Of a stretch of 64,000 bases of DNA, positions 26,396-38,674 are shown in pieces; position 1 is the stretch's first letter; each line of letters starts with the position of its first letter. The DNA is taken from NCBI GenBank assembly GCA_949752745.1, contig OX457027.1, forward strand, positions 59,388,342-59,452,341, read 5' to 3'. The position numbers and the translations under genes are program-made. Below the pieces are notes generated by a model. That model ran no database searches. It saw only the letters and a program-made list of their open reading frames with translations, and was not told the DNA's origin. This DNA is from Protula sp. h YS-2021. Lineage: Eukaryota > Annelida > Polychaeta > Sabellida > Serpulidae.

Positions 26396-26871
26396 GTAAG
26401 TCAGAAGTGAAAAAAATCAGAGTGGACTCGGCGGTTGTTGAAACTGGAGTGGGATTGTGGAGGGGGTGGGGGGCGTTGAATATTCTAATTATCTGATTTG
26501 CAATAGACAGTGCATGGCGATGCAAGATATATACACGTGATCAAAGCGACAACGTCAGGAGCTGTGTTGATTCGACGTTCGCGTGTGCGCAAGCCGGGTG
26601 AATTGTCTGCCACTGGCAGTGGCCGTGTAAGCGCTTTTTGTTGACATCGCCGAATGGTACCTCTTCCTTCCTACTCTACCCGCACCCTTGATTTTTGTCA
26701 GTTAAACTGGCGTAAATGAACGAAGATAATTTTTTGTTGACGTATTTAGTGATCGCGTTTGTTCTATGAATATTATAGCAACGCAATAGCGGAATCACGG
26801 ACGCGCCTTTGTGATACCTAATTGGTGGCGCGCCAGAAGATGGTCTCCACAATGAAACCATACTCCCACGA

Positions 26872-26912
26872 GGTGGGGGATGGGGGGGGGGGCGAGGGGC
26901 GGGGGCGGGGGC
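26872..26912 (+). repeat. G-rich block with G-quadruplex potential
   Basis: Six or more runs of four to ten G lie within about 40 bp, separated by one to three bases, about 480 bp downstream of the exon 1b donor. Confidence 0.7.
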
Positions 26913-28419
26913 GTTTCATTATTTAGAGGATGGATTTCGTGAATAAGAAGGGGTGGATTTAAAGCCTTTGCACAGAAGATCTGTAAGCAAAATACATGGA
27001 ATGGCCATTCTTTTTTCTTTTTTTCTGAGTAGATAAGGCTATTTGCTTAGGGCTGTGATAGTGGTTTTTTCTACTGAAGTCTTTTAGCGTCATTTTCTAT
27101 GTATGGGCCAAAACCTCTTCGTCACCTAAATGGTGGATTGAAGGAGGTGTTCACCCCTTACTTTTCTAGAAATCCCGGATCTGTCAAGGGGCTTCGCTAT
27201 GGCCCTCTGGTTGCATGACACCATTGCTACTTGCAGCTGAAGACATTTTTAATGCAAGTCTTAATTTGTTAGTTAGAAACTATTTTGCATGGGACATATT
27301 TAGGGCAAAGTGGAGCAGTTAGTATGCATACTGAATACTGGAATAGGATTATACCGGCTTAAGATTTGCTTTGAGCGTGATGGTCCTGGTCACTATCTTT
27401 TGGGACAAAAATATCCTCTGGGCTGCTGTTGCAACATTCCACGGGTGATCTTGTTTTCTTGGGAAGATGCAGATGCATGTCCGCGTGGTGGTAGTTGGCC
27501 TACACCTGACCATGTACCCGTGAATTAGTACAGCGACTATTCATTGCAGTTTTATTGCAACAATTTTATGAAAACAAGGTTAAAACTGTTTAAAGTAGAA
27601 TGTATGACTCAGAATAATAGTACTAGACTATGAAGTTCCGGCTACAGCACGATCATGCCACTGGATATTTTACTGCCATTTAATACGCCAATAATGTAAA
27701 CCGGCCAAGTTAAAAAATCCATGCCCTGACCACCTAAATTTGGTTTTTAATTTTCTTTTTTGTTTGGAAAAGGGGGACTCATTTTTGCTCTGTCGCTTAG
27801 AAATAAGAATACCGAAATATAAACAATAAGGTACCCAACAAATTATAAATGGTGGAACATCGCTGGATTTTATTCTGTAGAGTGGACATGACTCGGGGCA
27901 GTAGTCTGACTTATACCTTCACATTTATGTCTACTACATCGATTAACTGGCATGTTCTGCGTGTTAAATATCACGACGAACGGACAGACATCAACCATAC
28001 AAAGTGGCAGCTTCTGAACCTGCTGCAATCTCCAGATAATTTTTCTCACCACTCCCGCTCAGCCTTCCCCCACCCCCAGTCCTGCCACGGAGAATAAAGC
28101 CGTGCGGGCGATAAATAGAACCTACTTATCAAGAATAACTAGACTTTTGAGTATGAGAGTTTCTCTTCATCAACCATGGACCGAAGCAATTATATTCACG
28201 GCCAGGTTTGCGACCCAGGCTGACTTCTGAAACTCCCTTCATTTCTCTGGAGATAGGAATTTGCATGTGTAATAATTTTGTTAGTTTGTGTTTTTTTTTA
28301 GTGTGGCATTGTGAGTCTCTTTTTGGGTTTGTTAATTAATAAGTCTGGGCCAGAACAAACTAACGCCACCATGTTATTTAGGTTTTGCAAGAAGTTTCAG
28401 TGAAATATCATTGAAGCGT

Positions 28420-29765
28420 AAACCAGTGTGCAAAGAGACTTTGGTGATGTATAGGTGTAGTGTGAACCAGTGTGCAAGGTGAACTTAGCGATGTATGGAT
28501 GTAGCGTGAATCAGTGTGCAAGGAGAACTTAGTGATGTATGGATGTAGTGTGAACCAGTGTGCACGGAGAACTTAGTGATGTATAGGTGTAGTGTGAACC
28601 AGTGTGCAAGGTGAACTTAGCGATGTATGGATGTAGCGTGAATCAGTGTGCAAGGAGAACTTAGTGATGTATGGATGTAGTGTGAACCAGTGTGCAAGGA
28701 GAACTTAGTGATGTATGGATGTAGCGTGAACCAGTGTGCACGGAGAACTTAGCGATGTATGGATGTAGCGTGAATCAGTGTGCACGGAGAACTTAGTGAT
28801 GTATGGATGTAGTGTGAACCAGTGTGCACGGAGAACTTAGCGATGTATGGATGTAGCGTGAACCAGTGTGCACGGAGAACTTAGCGATGTATGGATGTAG
28901 CGTGAATCAGTGTGCACGGAGAACTTAGTGATGTATGGATGTAGTGTGAACCAGTGTGCAAGGAGAACTTAGTGATGTATGGTGTAGCGTGAACCAGTTT
29001 GTGTGCAAGTGCAAGAAGCTTTAGTGATGTATGGATGCAAGGTAAATGAGTGTGCGAGGCGATTTTGTGAGGTATTAATGTAACGCAAATGAGTGTGCGA
29101 GGCAATTTTGTGGGGTATCAATGTAACGTAAATGAGTGCGCGAGGCGATTTTGTGAGGTATCAGTGTAACGTAAATTAGTGCGCGAGGCGATTTTGTGAG
29201 GTATCAATGTAAGGTAAATGAGTGCGCGAGGCGATTTTGTGAGGTATCAATGTAAGGTAAATGAGTGTGCGAGGCGATTTTGTGAGGTATCAATGTAAGG
29301 TAAATGAGTGCGCGAGGCGATTTTGTGAGGTATCAATGTAACGTAAATGAGTGCGCGAGGCGATTTTGTGAGGTATCAATGTAAGGTAAATGAGTGCGCG
29401 AGGCGATTTTGTGAGGTAGCAATGTAAGGTAAATGAGTGCGCGAGGCGATTTTGTGAGGTATCAATGTAACGTAAATGAGTGCGCGAGGCGATTTTGTGA
29501 GGTATCAATGTGAGGCAAATGAGTGCGCGAGGCGATTTTGTGAGGTATCAATGTAACGTAAATGAGTGCGCGAGGCGATTTTGTGAGGTATCAGGGTAAC
29601 GTAAATGAGTGCGCGAGGCGATTTTGTGAGGTATCAATGTAACGTAAATGAGTGCGCGAGGCGATTTTGTGAGGTATCAGGGTAACGTAAATGAGTGTGC
29701 GAGGCGATTTTGTGAGGTATCAGTGTGACGTAAATGAGAGTGAAAGGAGACTTCAGTGATGTATG
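28420..29765. repeat. Two-part minisatellite (44-bp then 43-bp units)
   Basis: About 14 copies of a 44-bp unit (GATGTATGGATGTAGTGTGAA...) run to about 29030, then about 16 copies of a related 43-bp unit (GTGCGCGAGGCGATTTTGTG...) run to about 29740. The last copy returns to the first type. Open minus frames here are due to the repeat. Confidence 0.9.
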
Positions 29766-32700
29766 GATCCCTGCAGCGTGTGAAGCAACAGCGTTATTTG
29801 AACATTGGGAAGTTGCCGTTGCACTTGAATTCAGCATTTTAAGATATTTTCAGGTCGCAAGAGACATATGTTGGTGTTAGATCTAAGCTATTATTATATG
29901 AAATTTCGCCGTTAACGCTTCATTTAAAAACTCCGACGTAAAATATAAGTCTTCCTGGATTCGTAAAGTAACGCAATTTCATGAAAATAATCAGCCTGAG
30001 GGTTTTTTTGTTTTGTTTTTTTTTGCGTGCTTTGTATCGTTTCATCATTGTGGATACCATTGCCACTGCGTTCAGCTGCGGGAACTTATTTTCAGTTATT
30101 TTACCCTGCAAGCCAGTTTACTATGGGGTATGTAAGTTGTCGGCTCTGTCAATTCTATCTACTTGAAGCCTTGTGTGCCCGCAGCAACAGCAATAGCTTG
30201 AGGAAGCTATGACTATTTCCGATGAATTTTAGGGTAGCATTCCTCTTGACTTCAGATTAAAGATGGCTGCAGGGGTGTAGCTTTGTTTCAGCGCTTAGTT
30301 GCAGACTGGAAGCCCGATGTCAACCGCATTTCCTAAAATCAAATTTGTAGAAATACCATGTTCAAAGGGCCTGATCTTAAATCCTTATTAGGATGTCCTG
30401 CGCTGTTTCTACACTGGAAATGACAATAGATGTTGTTCCAGAACACATATAAATTTCCCTTGCCATTTATGCCTTAAAACAGTACCGTTTCTGTCTGTTC
30501 CAAACTTTAAAATACAGAAAAAAGACATTTTGGCAATTCTAACTAAAGAATAGAAAAGAAAAAAATATTTCCAACAGCAATCTTAAAGAAGTCTAATTTC
30601 TAGGGGAAAATGCTAAGATTGTTGCATACGGGGTGTCGTCTGTAATAAATGAGAAATGGAGGTAAGATCATACTCGCGTGTTCCTACGAGAAATATGTCA
30701 CTTTCTTCTCTGAAATTTTAGGCCAATGTCCTACTTGACATTAGCTAATTAACTGCGTGGTTAAACATCATTTAACTTCCGTGGACAGTGAAAGGATGGA
30801 CAATGCAGGAGTCTGCACGATATCGTAACAACATCCACTCTTTTCATTAAATACCGTAATCCCATCTCATCTTACGCTAATGAGACAACCAGCCATGATG
30901 TCACAAAGACAAGTCGGGGCTTGGTTTGAAAATTGACTTCTTGACATAACGAACAGATGCGCTAAATAGCTCACTGATATTAATACACATGCGAAAGGCG
31001 ACTTCCTGGTGTTGTCTGTTAAACTGTTTAGCCTGTGAACATTAAGAACAGACATCAGTAACATGAACCGAAAACTGAATCAGATCTCTTCATAATATCC
31101 TAAGACAGTGCAATGTGTTAGTTCTCAAGTTCAAAAACATGCTAAATTTACTTATTAGCATTGAGAAATTTTTTTGGCAGCCATACAAGTAAATAATTTA
31201 TTTATTTTGTAATATCTGTTGTGAATAAAAAAAAACAAACAGAAAGCGTTACTGAGCAAGCATTGTGGTTACTAAAAGGGCAGACTGTAGGACTTTCCCT
31301 TAAAGCCGTGGGAATTTTTCAATTTATAGCAACCTTGTTTATGACTTTCCTCTGAAACTGACATTATATTCAGAAGAAATTAAAACATTTGTTCAAATAA
31401 TTGAAAGAATAACCCAGTAACATGCATGAATACAGATTACATGCCACATATGCGCTGAACAGATACTTTTCTTACAAGTGAGCTTGGGGGTCAACTCAAT
31501 CGGGGAAAAACACAGAATAGGGTGTCCACTCTTGGGATGCATTTTGGATAATGCACGATGCTCTGGGTGAATATTTTGCTCAATACACTTCTCTCCCAGT
31601 GCCTCTGAACTTTGACTAATGGTTGTGTGATTGAACAAGGGACATTGATAAATGTGCTCCTCTTTCGGATTTTCATAATTCACAAAGTGAACATTAACAC
31701 AGTAATAAACTCAATCAAGTTCTGTCCACACTAGTGGCGTCAGCTCGTGCCGTTGTTAGCGTAAATTTGCCCGAAGTCAGCTCAGAATGCAACCGTGATA
31801 TCCGCGGCAAAGTGCATTGTATGTTTGAATTTCGAGAGCAGTAATTCACCACTCCCACGCGGAATCAGTCTCTTTAGCTGCCGCATATTTTCGAATGAAG
31901 CTGCCCTTTCAGAAACCCGGGGATGGGGTGAGTGGTGGGTGAGTGGGGGTGCATAATCCCATGGTTGGATATGGTGAGTGCGTGGCGGGAAAGACCGACT
32001 TTTTTCGACAGCGGTTAGCGGACATTCGGAGCTGACCGAAAAATGTCAAAACACGATATTATCGATCCTTTTTCAAAGTTTTAAAGCTTCATCGCTCTTA
32101 CGAGATCAACAGTATTATTTTATCGATTACTTCGGATTAAGCATTTTGGTGCTAATCGCTCTTTTCAACTTTGCCGTGTCTTCGGTCACAAACGCCGATG
32201 GAACTATGTATTGGAATTCGATTTCCTCACAGAGTACACGCTGTAAACTAATGACCAAAACGGAGGAATCACGGAATTTTTTTTTTTTTTTTTGGTTTAG
32301 GTTGAAAGTAAACCATTTCTTTACAGTTTAAGCAAACACGGACATATATCAACGGTGTTTTTCTGACAGAGGAAATTAAAAAGAACAAAGACACTTGGTC
32401 TAAATCGTTTACATAGCAGCGAAGTTGCGTTTTAAAAAGCCATTCAAACTCTACAACATCCGGTAGGTATGAAAAAACTATGCCGACAAAAAAGTACTGT
32501 GGTGTTTTTGTGTTTAAGAAATTAACCTTTCTGTGCAGCTGCAAGTGTTAATTGAACCATTACTGGATGTTTATCTATTATTTTTTTAAAGGAATTACTT
32601 GGGCACGGAATAAAATCTGGCTTTTCACTTAAAAAAAAATTGATGAGAACATGAACAGCGGTAGTTTCAGTTACACCTAGGGCTTTAGAAAAACAGTAAA

Positions 32701-33204
32701 ACTAAACCCAGCAATATAAAATTGTAGTTAATTATATATACTAAAATTACAACCACAAGTCCCAGTCAACACTTTTAAATTGCAGTATTTGTTATGAATT
32801 TTAATAAGCTTCCAGAAACTCTGGCCTTTCGCCATGGTATCTTTATCCGTTTTATGAAATATAAAACCACCCCATTGTAACAAATAAGGCATAACGAGAT
32901 ACCTTATATGGGTCATGAACGAGGATTTTGGTAACCTTGTAAGTTTTAAACATATGGAACTACACAAAAAATGTTTCTTCTATTGTTGTTGTTCTTGTTT
33001 GAGATTTGTCAACGCGCTTATTTTTTAACATCGGAGATATAATTACCGCCTGTAAATGAAGGTTTTTCTTGCAATGCTGAACATTCATATTATTTTATTG
33101 TTTAGTGGTTGAAAGATAAATTTTGATAACTATTTTGTAACGGATCTTAGTAAGGAATGGGACTTTACGAAACGTGGTGTTATGTCGCCGCGTTGTTCGT
33201 TCCG

Positions 33205-33597
33205 GGTTGGGATTGTCCCGTGGTGACAGGACAATTCCCAACAGGACAATTCCCGATGAGGAAATTCCCGACACAGAAATTTCCGATTGGGGAATTCCCG
33301 ATTTGGTCAATTGCCGACTAGGACAATTCTCGACATTTAAAAATATGAAATAAAGGTTTATCTATTTTTTTTTAGCAAAATAAGTTTACAAAGTTTGCGC
33401 GGTTGTCTTTGATGTGTGATAAATACGATTAAACATAGCAAAATTCAGATCACTGGAGTCTGTGTGTTGTGTGTGAGTATATTGGACTCTTAATTGCAAT
33501 CAACCGTTCTTTGTAACGCAGGCTCCATACTGAAGACGAATTTCAGGAATTGCGCTATTGTCCTGTAGCGAATTGTCCTGTGGGGAATTGTCCTAGA
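33205..33597. mobile_element. Foldback element with GACAATTCCC phrases
   Basis: About eight copies of an 18-19-bp phrase (AGGACAATTCCCGA) at 33228-33335 face three inverted copies (AATTGTCCTGTGG) at 33557-33595. The centre is AT-rich. It shares end sequence with the element at 58919. Confidence 0.6.
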
Positions 33598-34112
33598 TCG
33601 CCCCCTTCCCTTCTTGCATTGCATGGGCCTCTCTTTCTACGATTTTCGTATCATAGTTAAAATAAATTATATAAAACACACTTTGTTTCCAATGTTTTAC
33701 GTACTCGTTACAAGTTGAAGATTTCTAGTGAACGGCTTTCATTTCTTGTGAAAGATAATTTCCCCAAACCTCAACCAGCCGCATCCTTTATTTCAAAACC
33801 AGGGTCTGTTTGAAACGGCGTCGTAAACCCTCATGCACGTTCTATGAACGTCACCTTACATTGTGTGTTTTTTGTGGATATGTTTACATTGTTAAATCTT
33901 GTAGCCATTTCATACCGCGACTTAAAACTGGCTTGACTAAGTCAACTTGTCTAAGCTAAGTCGGCGGTCAGTTGTTCATGCAGAAACTCACAAGTTTTTA
34001 AGTTGCTGTATGAAATGGGCATTAATGACTGTTTGTGGATTTCTTCAACGTCTTATTTATACGCATGTGCATGACTTAAATACATTGCATGCATCAAGAT
34101 TTTCATTTTCAG

Positions 34113-34358
34113 ATTCGAATTCCTCCCAGTCTGACTCGAGTCAAAGAAACATGAACTCATATAGATATACAGATTACGATAGGTTGTTTGGCAATCTGCC
34201 AGAAATCAACTTTGACAATGCCGCTCCGCTTTTAACGAACGAATTAAACGAACGTAACGAAGAGGCCGGCTCCGATTTTTACGACTCGTATTACTATTTG
34301 TATTACGATGACTATTCTACAACCACCACGGAACCAACAACGACGACTGCCTTTCCAG
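34113..34358 (+). CDS. Nrg: Neuroglian exon 2: acidic Tyr/Thr-rich N-terminal segment
   Basis: The acceptor TTTTCATTTTCAG ends at 34112 and a donor follows at 34359 (CCAG then GTATCA). The exon is exactly 246 nt, phase 1 on both sides, so it can be skipped without changing frame. It encodes 82 residues with no Ig fold: a Ser-rich start with one N-glycosylation sequon (NSS), an acidic middle, then the cluster DFYDSYYYLYYDDYS and a Thr run (TTTTEPTTTT). Tyrosines beside Asp are typical substrates of tyrosylprotein sulfotransferase, and the Thr/Pro run is a likely O-glycosylated stalk; both are inference. Canonical L1 proteins pass from signal peptide almost directly into Ig1, so this is an extra module. 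Confidence 0.85.
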
Positions 34359-34889
34359 GTATCAATGTCGGCCTTGAAAATCCCTTGAAGGTGTGCGTAA
34401 TAGATCATGTGATTGTTTTAACCAATCATGTATGATTTCCGTGATTCACAATTCTGATTTGCTGCTGAACCCAACAAAGATCACATCATAATGAGTGTGG
34501 TAGTTGGTTTATTTTGTTTTATTATAACCTACTAATATACCTTAATCAATTTAATCTATTTTTTCCTTGTCAGTCATCTCGCATGTTTGATGATTCTAAC
34601 TGTAGTTTAGGACTATTCTGTAAAATTGGCTGAGATTTCTATCACAAATTTTAATAGTAAAATTCTATATTTTAGGAAAAATACAGAACTGATATTATTT
34701 GTTAAAATAAACGACCGTTAACTTTGATTCTTCACTTCATACTGATGAGCTTCTCATTAATACCGACGATTTTATAAACAGCTAACATTTCAGCTTTGGA
34801 AGTAAGCCCATCTATGGGATTACTCCATAATGGTCGCTGTTCAAAGGCAGTGCTGTTTGTTAGGGCCTGTTATTATACAGCCTAGTTTT

Positions 34890-35270
34890 CGGCTCTGTCG
34901 TAAGGTGATCCGTTTCCAGACTTGCCCCATTTACGAAGCTTTCCGATCTGGCTGTCCCATTGTATTTGATACATAGTTGGTGTGTCATTACGGGCCAAAG
35001 GTCTTCCTTCTACAGACCAGCAAGGACTTCCCATTTGGTCGACGGACCAGTTGTCCTGTGATTTCAAATTTTGTATTCCCAATTATCTTACGACCTAGCT
35101 GTCCTACGATTTTGCTTTCCCAGTTATTATACAGATCAGTTGTCCTGTAATTTCAAATTTTGATTCCCAGTTGTCTTGCGACCTAGTTGTCCTACGATTT
35201 TGCTTTCCCAGTTAGCATACAGCCCTGTTGTCCTACAAATTGATATTCCCAGTTGTGTCTCGATTTCTGA
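34890..35270. repeat. Phrase-type tandem repeat (TTGTCCTACGATTTTGCTTTCCCAGT type)
   Basis: Two copies of a unit of about 114 bp, itself built of 17-20-bp phrases such as AGTTGTCCTGTGATTTC and TTGCTTTCCCAGTTA. Confidence 0.65.
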
Positions 35271-35839
35271 TGTACCTGAAGTCACTGGAAATGACGAGCT
35301 ACATCAGGGCGGCTTAGTGAAGTTTGATGGGCATTGAATGTTGATCGGGACCACACTGTGGCCCCGCGTATACGTATATTGTGAACATCTCAGGTATAAC
35401 ATCTATTACGTTGGTAACATTTATACAGTGTCCCCAAAAAACATCAACATCGTTTGACTACGCGATGGAACTTTTTTTTGTCACTGCGCTTTAAATGACA
35501 GATCGCATTCATTAAGTACGCACGCACGGCTGGGAGACGTGGGGGGGGGGGGGGGTGGAGGAGAAGAGTGGATGCACGGGGTTGAGCGTACGCCAATATT
35601 ATAGTTGATGGATGACATCACAATTTTTGCAAACAAAAAGTTTTTGTGCGTGTACTTTATGAATTGACTCTTATTTTCAGTTACCGCTTCTTTCATCAGC
35701 CTGTTAACGGTGTGAGATAATCGTTATACTGACTTATTTAGTTTTATATTTTTTTCTAAATTTACTGGTTGCTGGATTTCAAAAGATTCAGGCTGTGGTA
35801 AAACATTATGAAAGATAATTCACGTGAAATTTGGGATGA

Positions 35840-36565
35840 TATTGGCTTAACCTTGATGCTCACATGATGTGGGATGCTGATTGGCTTAGTCTTGATGCTC
35901 ATATAATGTGAGATGTTGATTGGCTTAGTCTTGATGCTCACATGATGTAGGATGTTTATTGGCTTAGTCTTGATGCTCACATGATGAGGGATGCTGATTG
36001 ACTTAGCCTTGATGCCCACATGATGAGGGATGTTGATTGGCTTAGTCTTGATGCTCACATGATGTGGGATGCTGATTGACTTAGTCTTGATGCTCACATG
36101 AGAGGGATGTTGATTGTCTTAGCCTTGATTATCACATGATGTGGGGTGTTGATTGGCTTAGCCTTGATGCTCACATGATGAGGGATGTTGATTGGCTTAG
36201 TCTTGTTGCTCACATGATGTGGGATGCTGATTGGCTTAGTCTTGATGCTCACAAAATGAGGGATGTTGATTGTCTTAGCCTTGATTATCACATGATGTGG
36301 GGTGTTGATTGGCTTAGCCTTGATGCTCACATGATGAGGGATGTTGATTGGCTTAGCCTTGATTATCACATGATGTGGGGTATTGATTGGCTTAGCCTTG
36401 ATGCTCACATGATGTGGGATGCTGATTGGCTTAGTCTTGATGCTCACATGATGAGGGATGTTGATTGATTTAGCCTTGATTATCACATGAGGTGATGTGT
36501 TGATTGGCTTAGCCTTGATGCTCACATGATGAGGGATGTTGATTGGCTTAACCTTGATGCTCACA
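35840..36565. repeat. 39-bp minisatellite, about 19 copies
   Basis: The unit is CACATGATGTGGGATGCTGA plus TTGGCTTAGTCTTGATGCT. At 39 bp (13 codons) it leaves frames open on both strands. Confidence 0.9.
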
Positions 36566-38014
36566 TTATCCGTGTTACATTTTCTTCAACTGATACTCTC
36601 AGTTAGATTTAGAAATATCAAAATGATGGTTTTATTATTTGTGTAGATGTGTAGTTATGAATTTGCACCCAGATAATACCCCATTGCTAACGAAAGTAAA
36701 CGATACCTTGGCAAAGGTGTGTGTGGGGGAGACTGTTCGTGGAAACAGTCCATGTTTAATCAACAATAGTTGTTATTCAACATTGATGGTAATTTTATAA
36801 TTATGCCTCAACTGTGCTTTCTTTCTATACAATTATGCGAAAACAAGGAAAAAAGTGAATTGCAATTATCTAACCAGAAGCGTTCTGTCGTATTATTTCA
36901 GCATTTTGAAGGTCATGTAACAAGTATTTTGATTGCTGTTAAAATTGTAGAATGTTATATAGAATCAGTTGTTTCATAATCACAGAACCATTGCGATTTA
37001 CTTAAAAACAATAATAAAACTTTATCTAAAGGCCATGCACAGGAAATGTTATATATTAGATAGATAATTTGTTGTATTTTAAGATAACGGCTTGCCCGAT
37101 TTTGGTAAGTAGAAATTGATACAGAACACATTGTGCGTGTATATGGCTTTGTATGTAATGCTTAGAAAAGCTTTGACGAAAAAGAAACGGCTAATTATTC
37201 AATACCTAATAACTCAATTATTTGGGAATAACAACTGTTTAGAAGATTAGCTAAAATAATTTATGAAGTGAGTTCCACTAACAAAAGAGTTCAAATAGCT
37301 GTTGACAAATGTACTCGCTGATGAATGGGATTTAGATTATTGAGTTTAATTTAGAAATTAACTTTATCTTTAGTTATCTGCTAATGTAATGCACATAAAA
37401 TGAAACTGCTGATTAATGTTTTGGTGAAACAACGAAAAATTCAATAATTAAAAATTCAATGATCACAAGTAACTAAATTGTCAGTTATTACGTGATTGAA
37501 TGCAAAGTATAATCTACTGGAAGCATTACATTCCATCAACTGTTTCCAAGACAGATCCTACTTTGGATTAAGGAGATTGATCTATACAAGTAAAAGAACC
37601 TCAGTTTGATTTAAACAGAATCCCTGAACTGCCGGTTAAGAGTTTAAACCTGAAAAAGGACACTGGGGTTGTCCTATTTCAAGGATTATCTACGCATTTG
37701 AGTAAAATAGCTTGGTGTTCCGTTGCAGCAATTGAACAAAAGTTAACTGACAGTTATCCTGTAAATATCTGCGATGTCAAGTCATTAACTGACCCTGCAC
37801 TCCGGTTAGGACACTTTGGAATCTATGTGGATCATCTGATATATGAGAAACATTTATCAATGCAAACCACTAACGTCGAGTCACTAAACAGAAATAATTA
37901 CTTTTTTTGCCAAGCATTGCCTATCTTATTAAATGTTCATTATGAATGGCGGAATAGCGCATGTGACTGTTTCTTTGTTGAATCAGTACAGTGCCCTGTA
38001 GTGACTGGACAGGT

Positions 38015-38395
38015 TTTAGTTACTGGGTAGTGATGTGGTTACTAGAAAGGCATGGATGTAGTTATGGCAAGGGATGTGGTTTCTGAACGGGGATGTTGTT
38101 ACTGGACAGAGGTGTAGTGACTGGACATGGGTGCTGTTACTGGACAGGGATATAATTACTGGACAGGGATGCTGTCACTGCACAGGGATGTAGGTACTGG
38201 GCAGGGATGGTTGCTGGAAAGGGAGGTAGTTACTGGACAGGGATGCTGTCACTGGACAAGCGATGTTGTTACTGGATAGGGATGTAGTTATGGACAGAGA
38301 TGTAGTTATAGAGAATGATTTGGGTTCTGGACTGGGATGCTGTTACTGAGCAGGGATGTAGTTACTGGACGGGGACGTAACTAGTAGAGAGGTAA
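38015..38395. repeat. Tandem repeat GTTACTGGACAGGGATGTA
   Basis: Roughly 18 imperfect copies of a 19-22-bp unit. Confidence 0.85.
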
Positions 38396-38674
38396 GCTGG
38401 CCGGACATTGAGACGCCTTCGAGATTGTTCTGATAGTCTTAATTAAAATTAACTCTTAAAAACCTTCGGATCTTAGAATATTTTTAACTTGTATATTCTA
38501 AATGAATGGGTTTTAAAAATTAGATGTAGCTTGACATTCTAATGATTCTATCCTTGCTATGATTTCTTTCATCGACTATTTTACTACACAGTTTTATGAA
38601 AATAAACGTCAGAAACATATTTATAATTTGTTAATTTTAGAATTTAAACAATACAGTCCGTATAGGAATATCAC

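Larger units (their letters stand above)
17308..34112. other. Large first intron (about 16.8 kb), containing exon 1b
   Basis: It links exon 1a to exon 2 and encloses alternative exon 1b at 26308. Repeats inside: a 33-bp-arm hairpin (17721-17823), a 310-bp-arm inverted duplication (22986-24175), short repeats near 24.2 and 25.1 kb, a G-rich block (26872-26912), a 44/43-bp minisatellite (28420-29765) and a TIR-like phrase repeat (33205-33597). I see no other gene on either strand. Confidence 0.65.

Noticed and set aside
28420..29765. CRISPR-like array of regularly spaced repeats
   Set aside because: Units are contiguous tandem copies without unique spacers, in a eukaryotic intron.
31978..32331. 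Open frame with hydrophobic segment FGLSILVLIALFNFAVSSV as another signal exon
   Set aside because: The only Met is about 50 residues before the hydrophobic part, and no good phase-1 donor follows it.
35762..36564. Open frames of 110-156 codons with repeated MSIKTKPINIPHHV-like peptides
   Set aside because: Products of the 39-bp minisatellite; open on both strands, with no start context or similarity.
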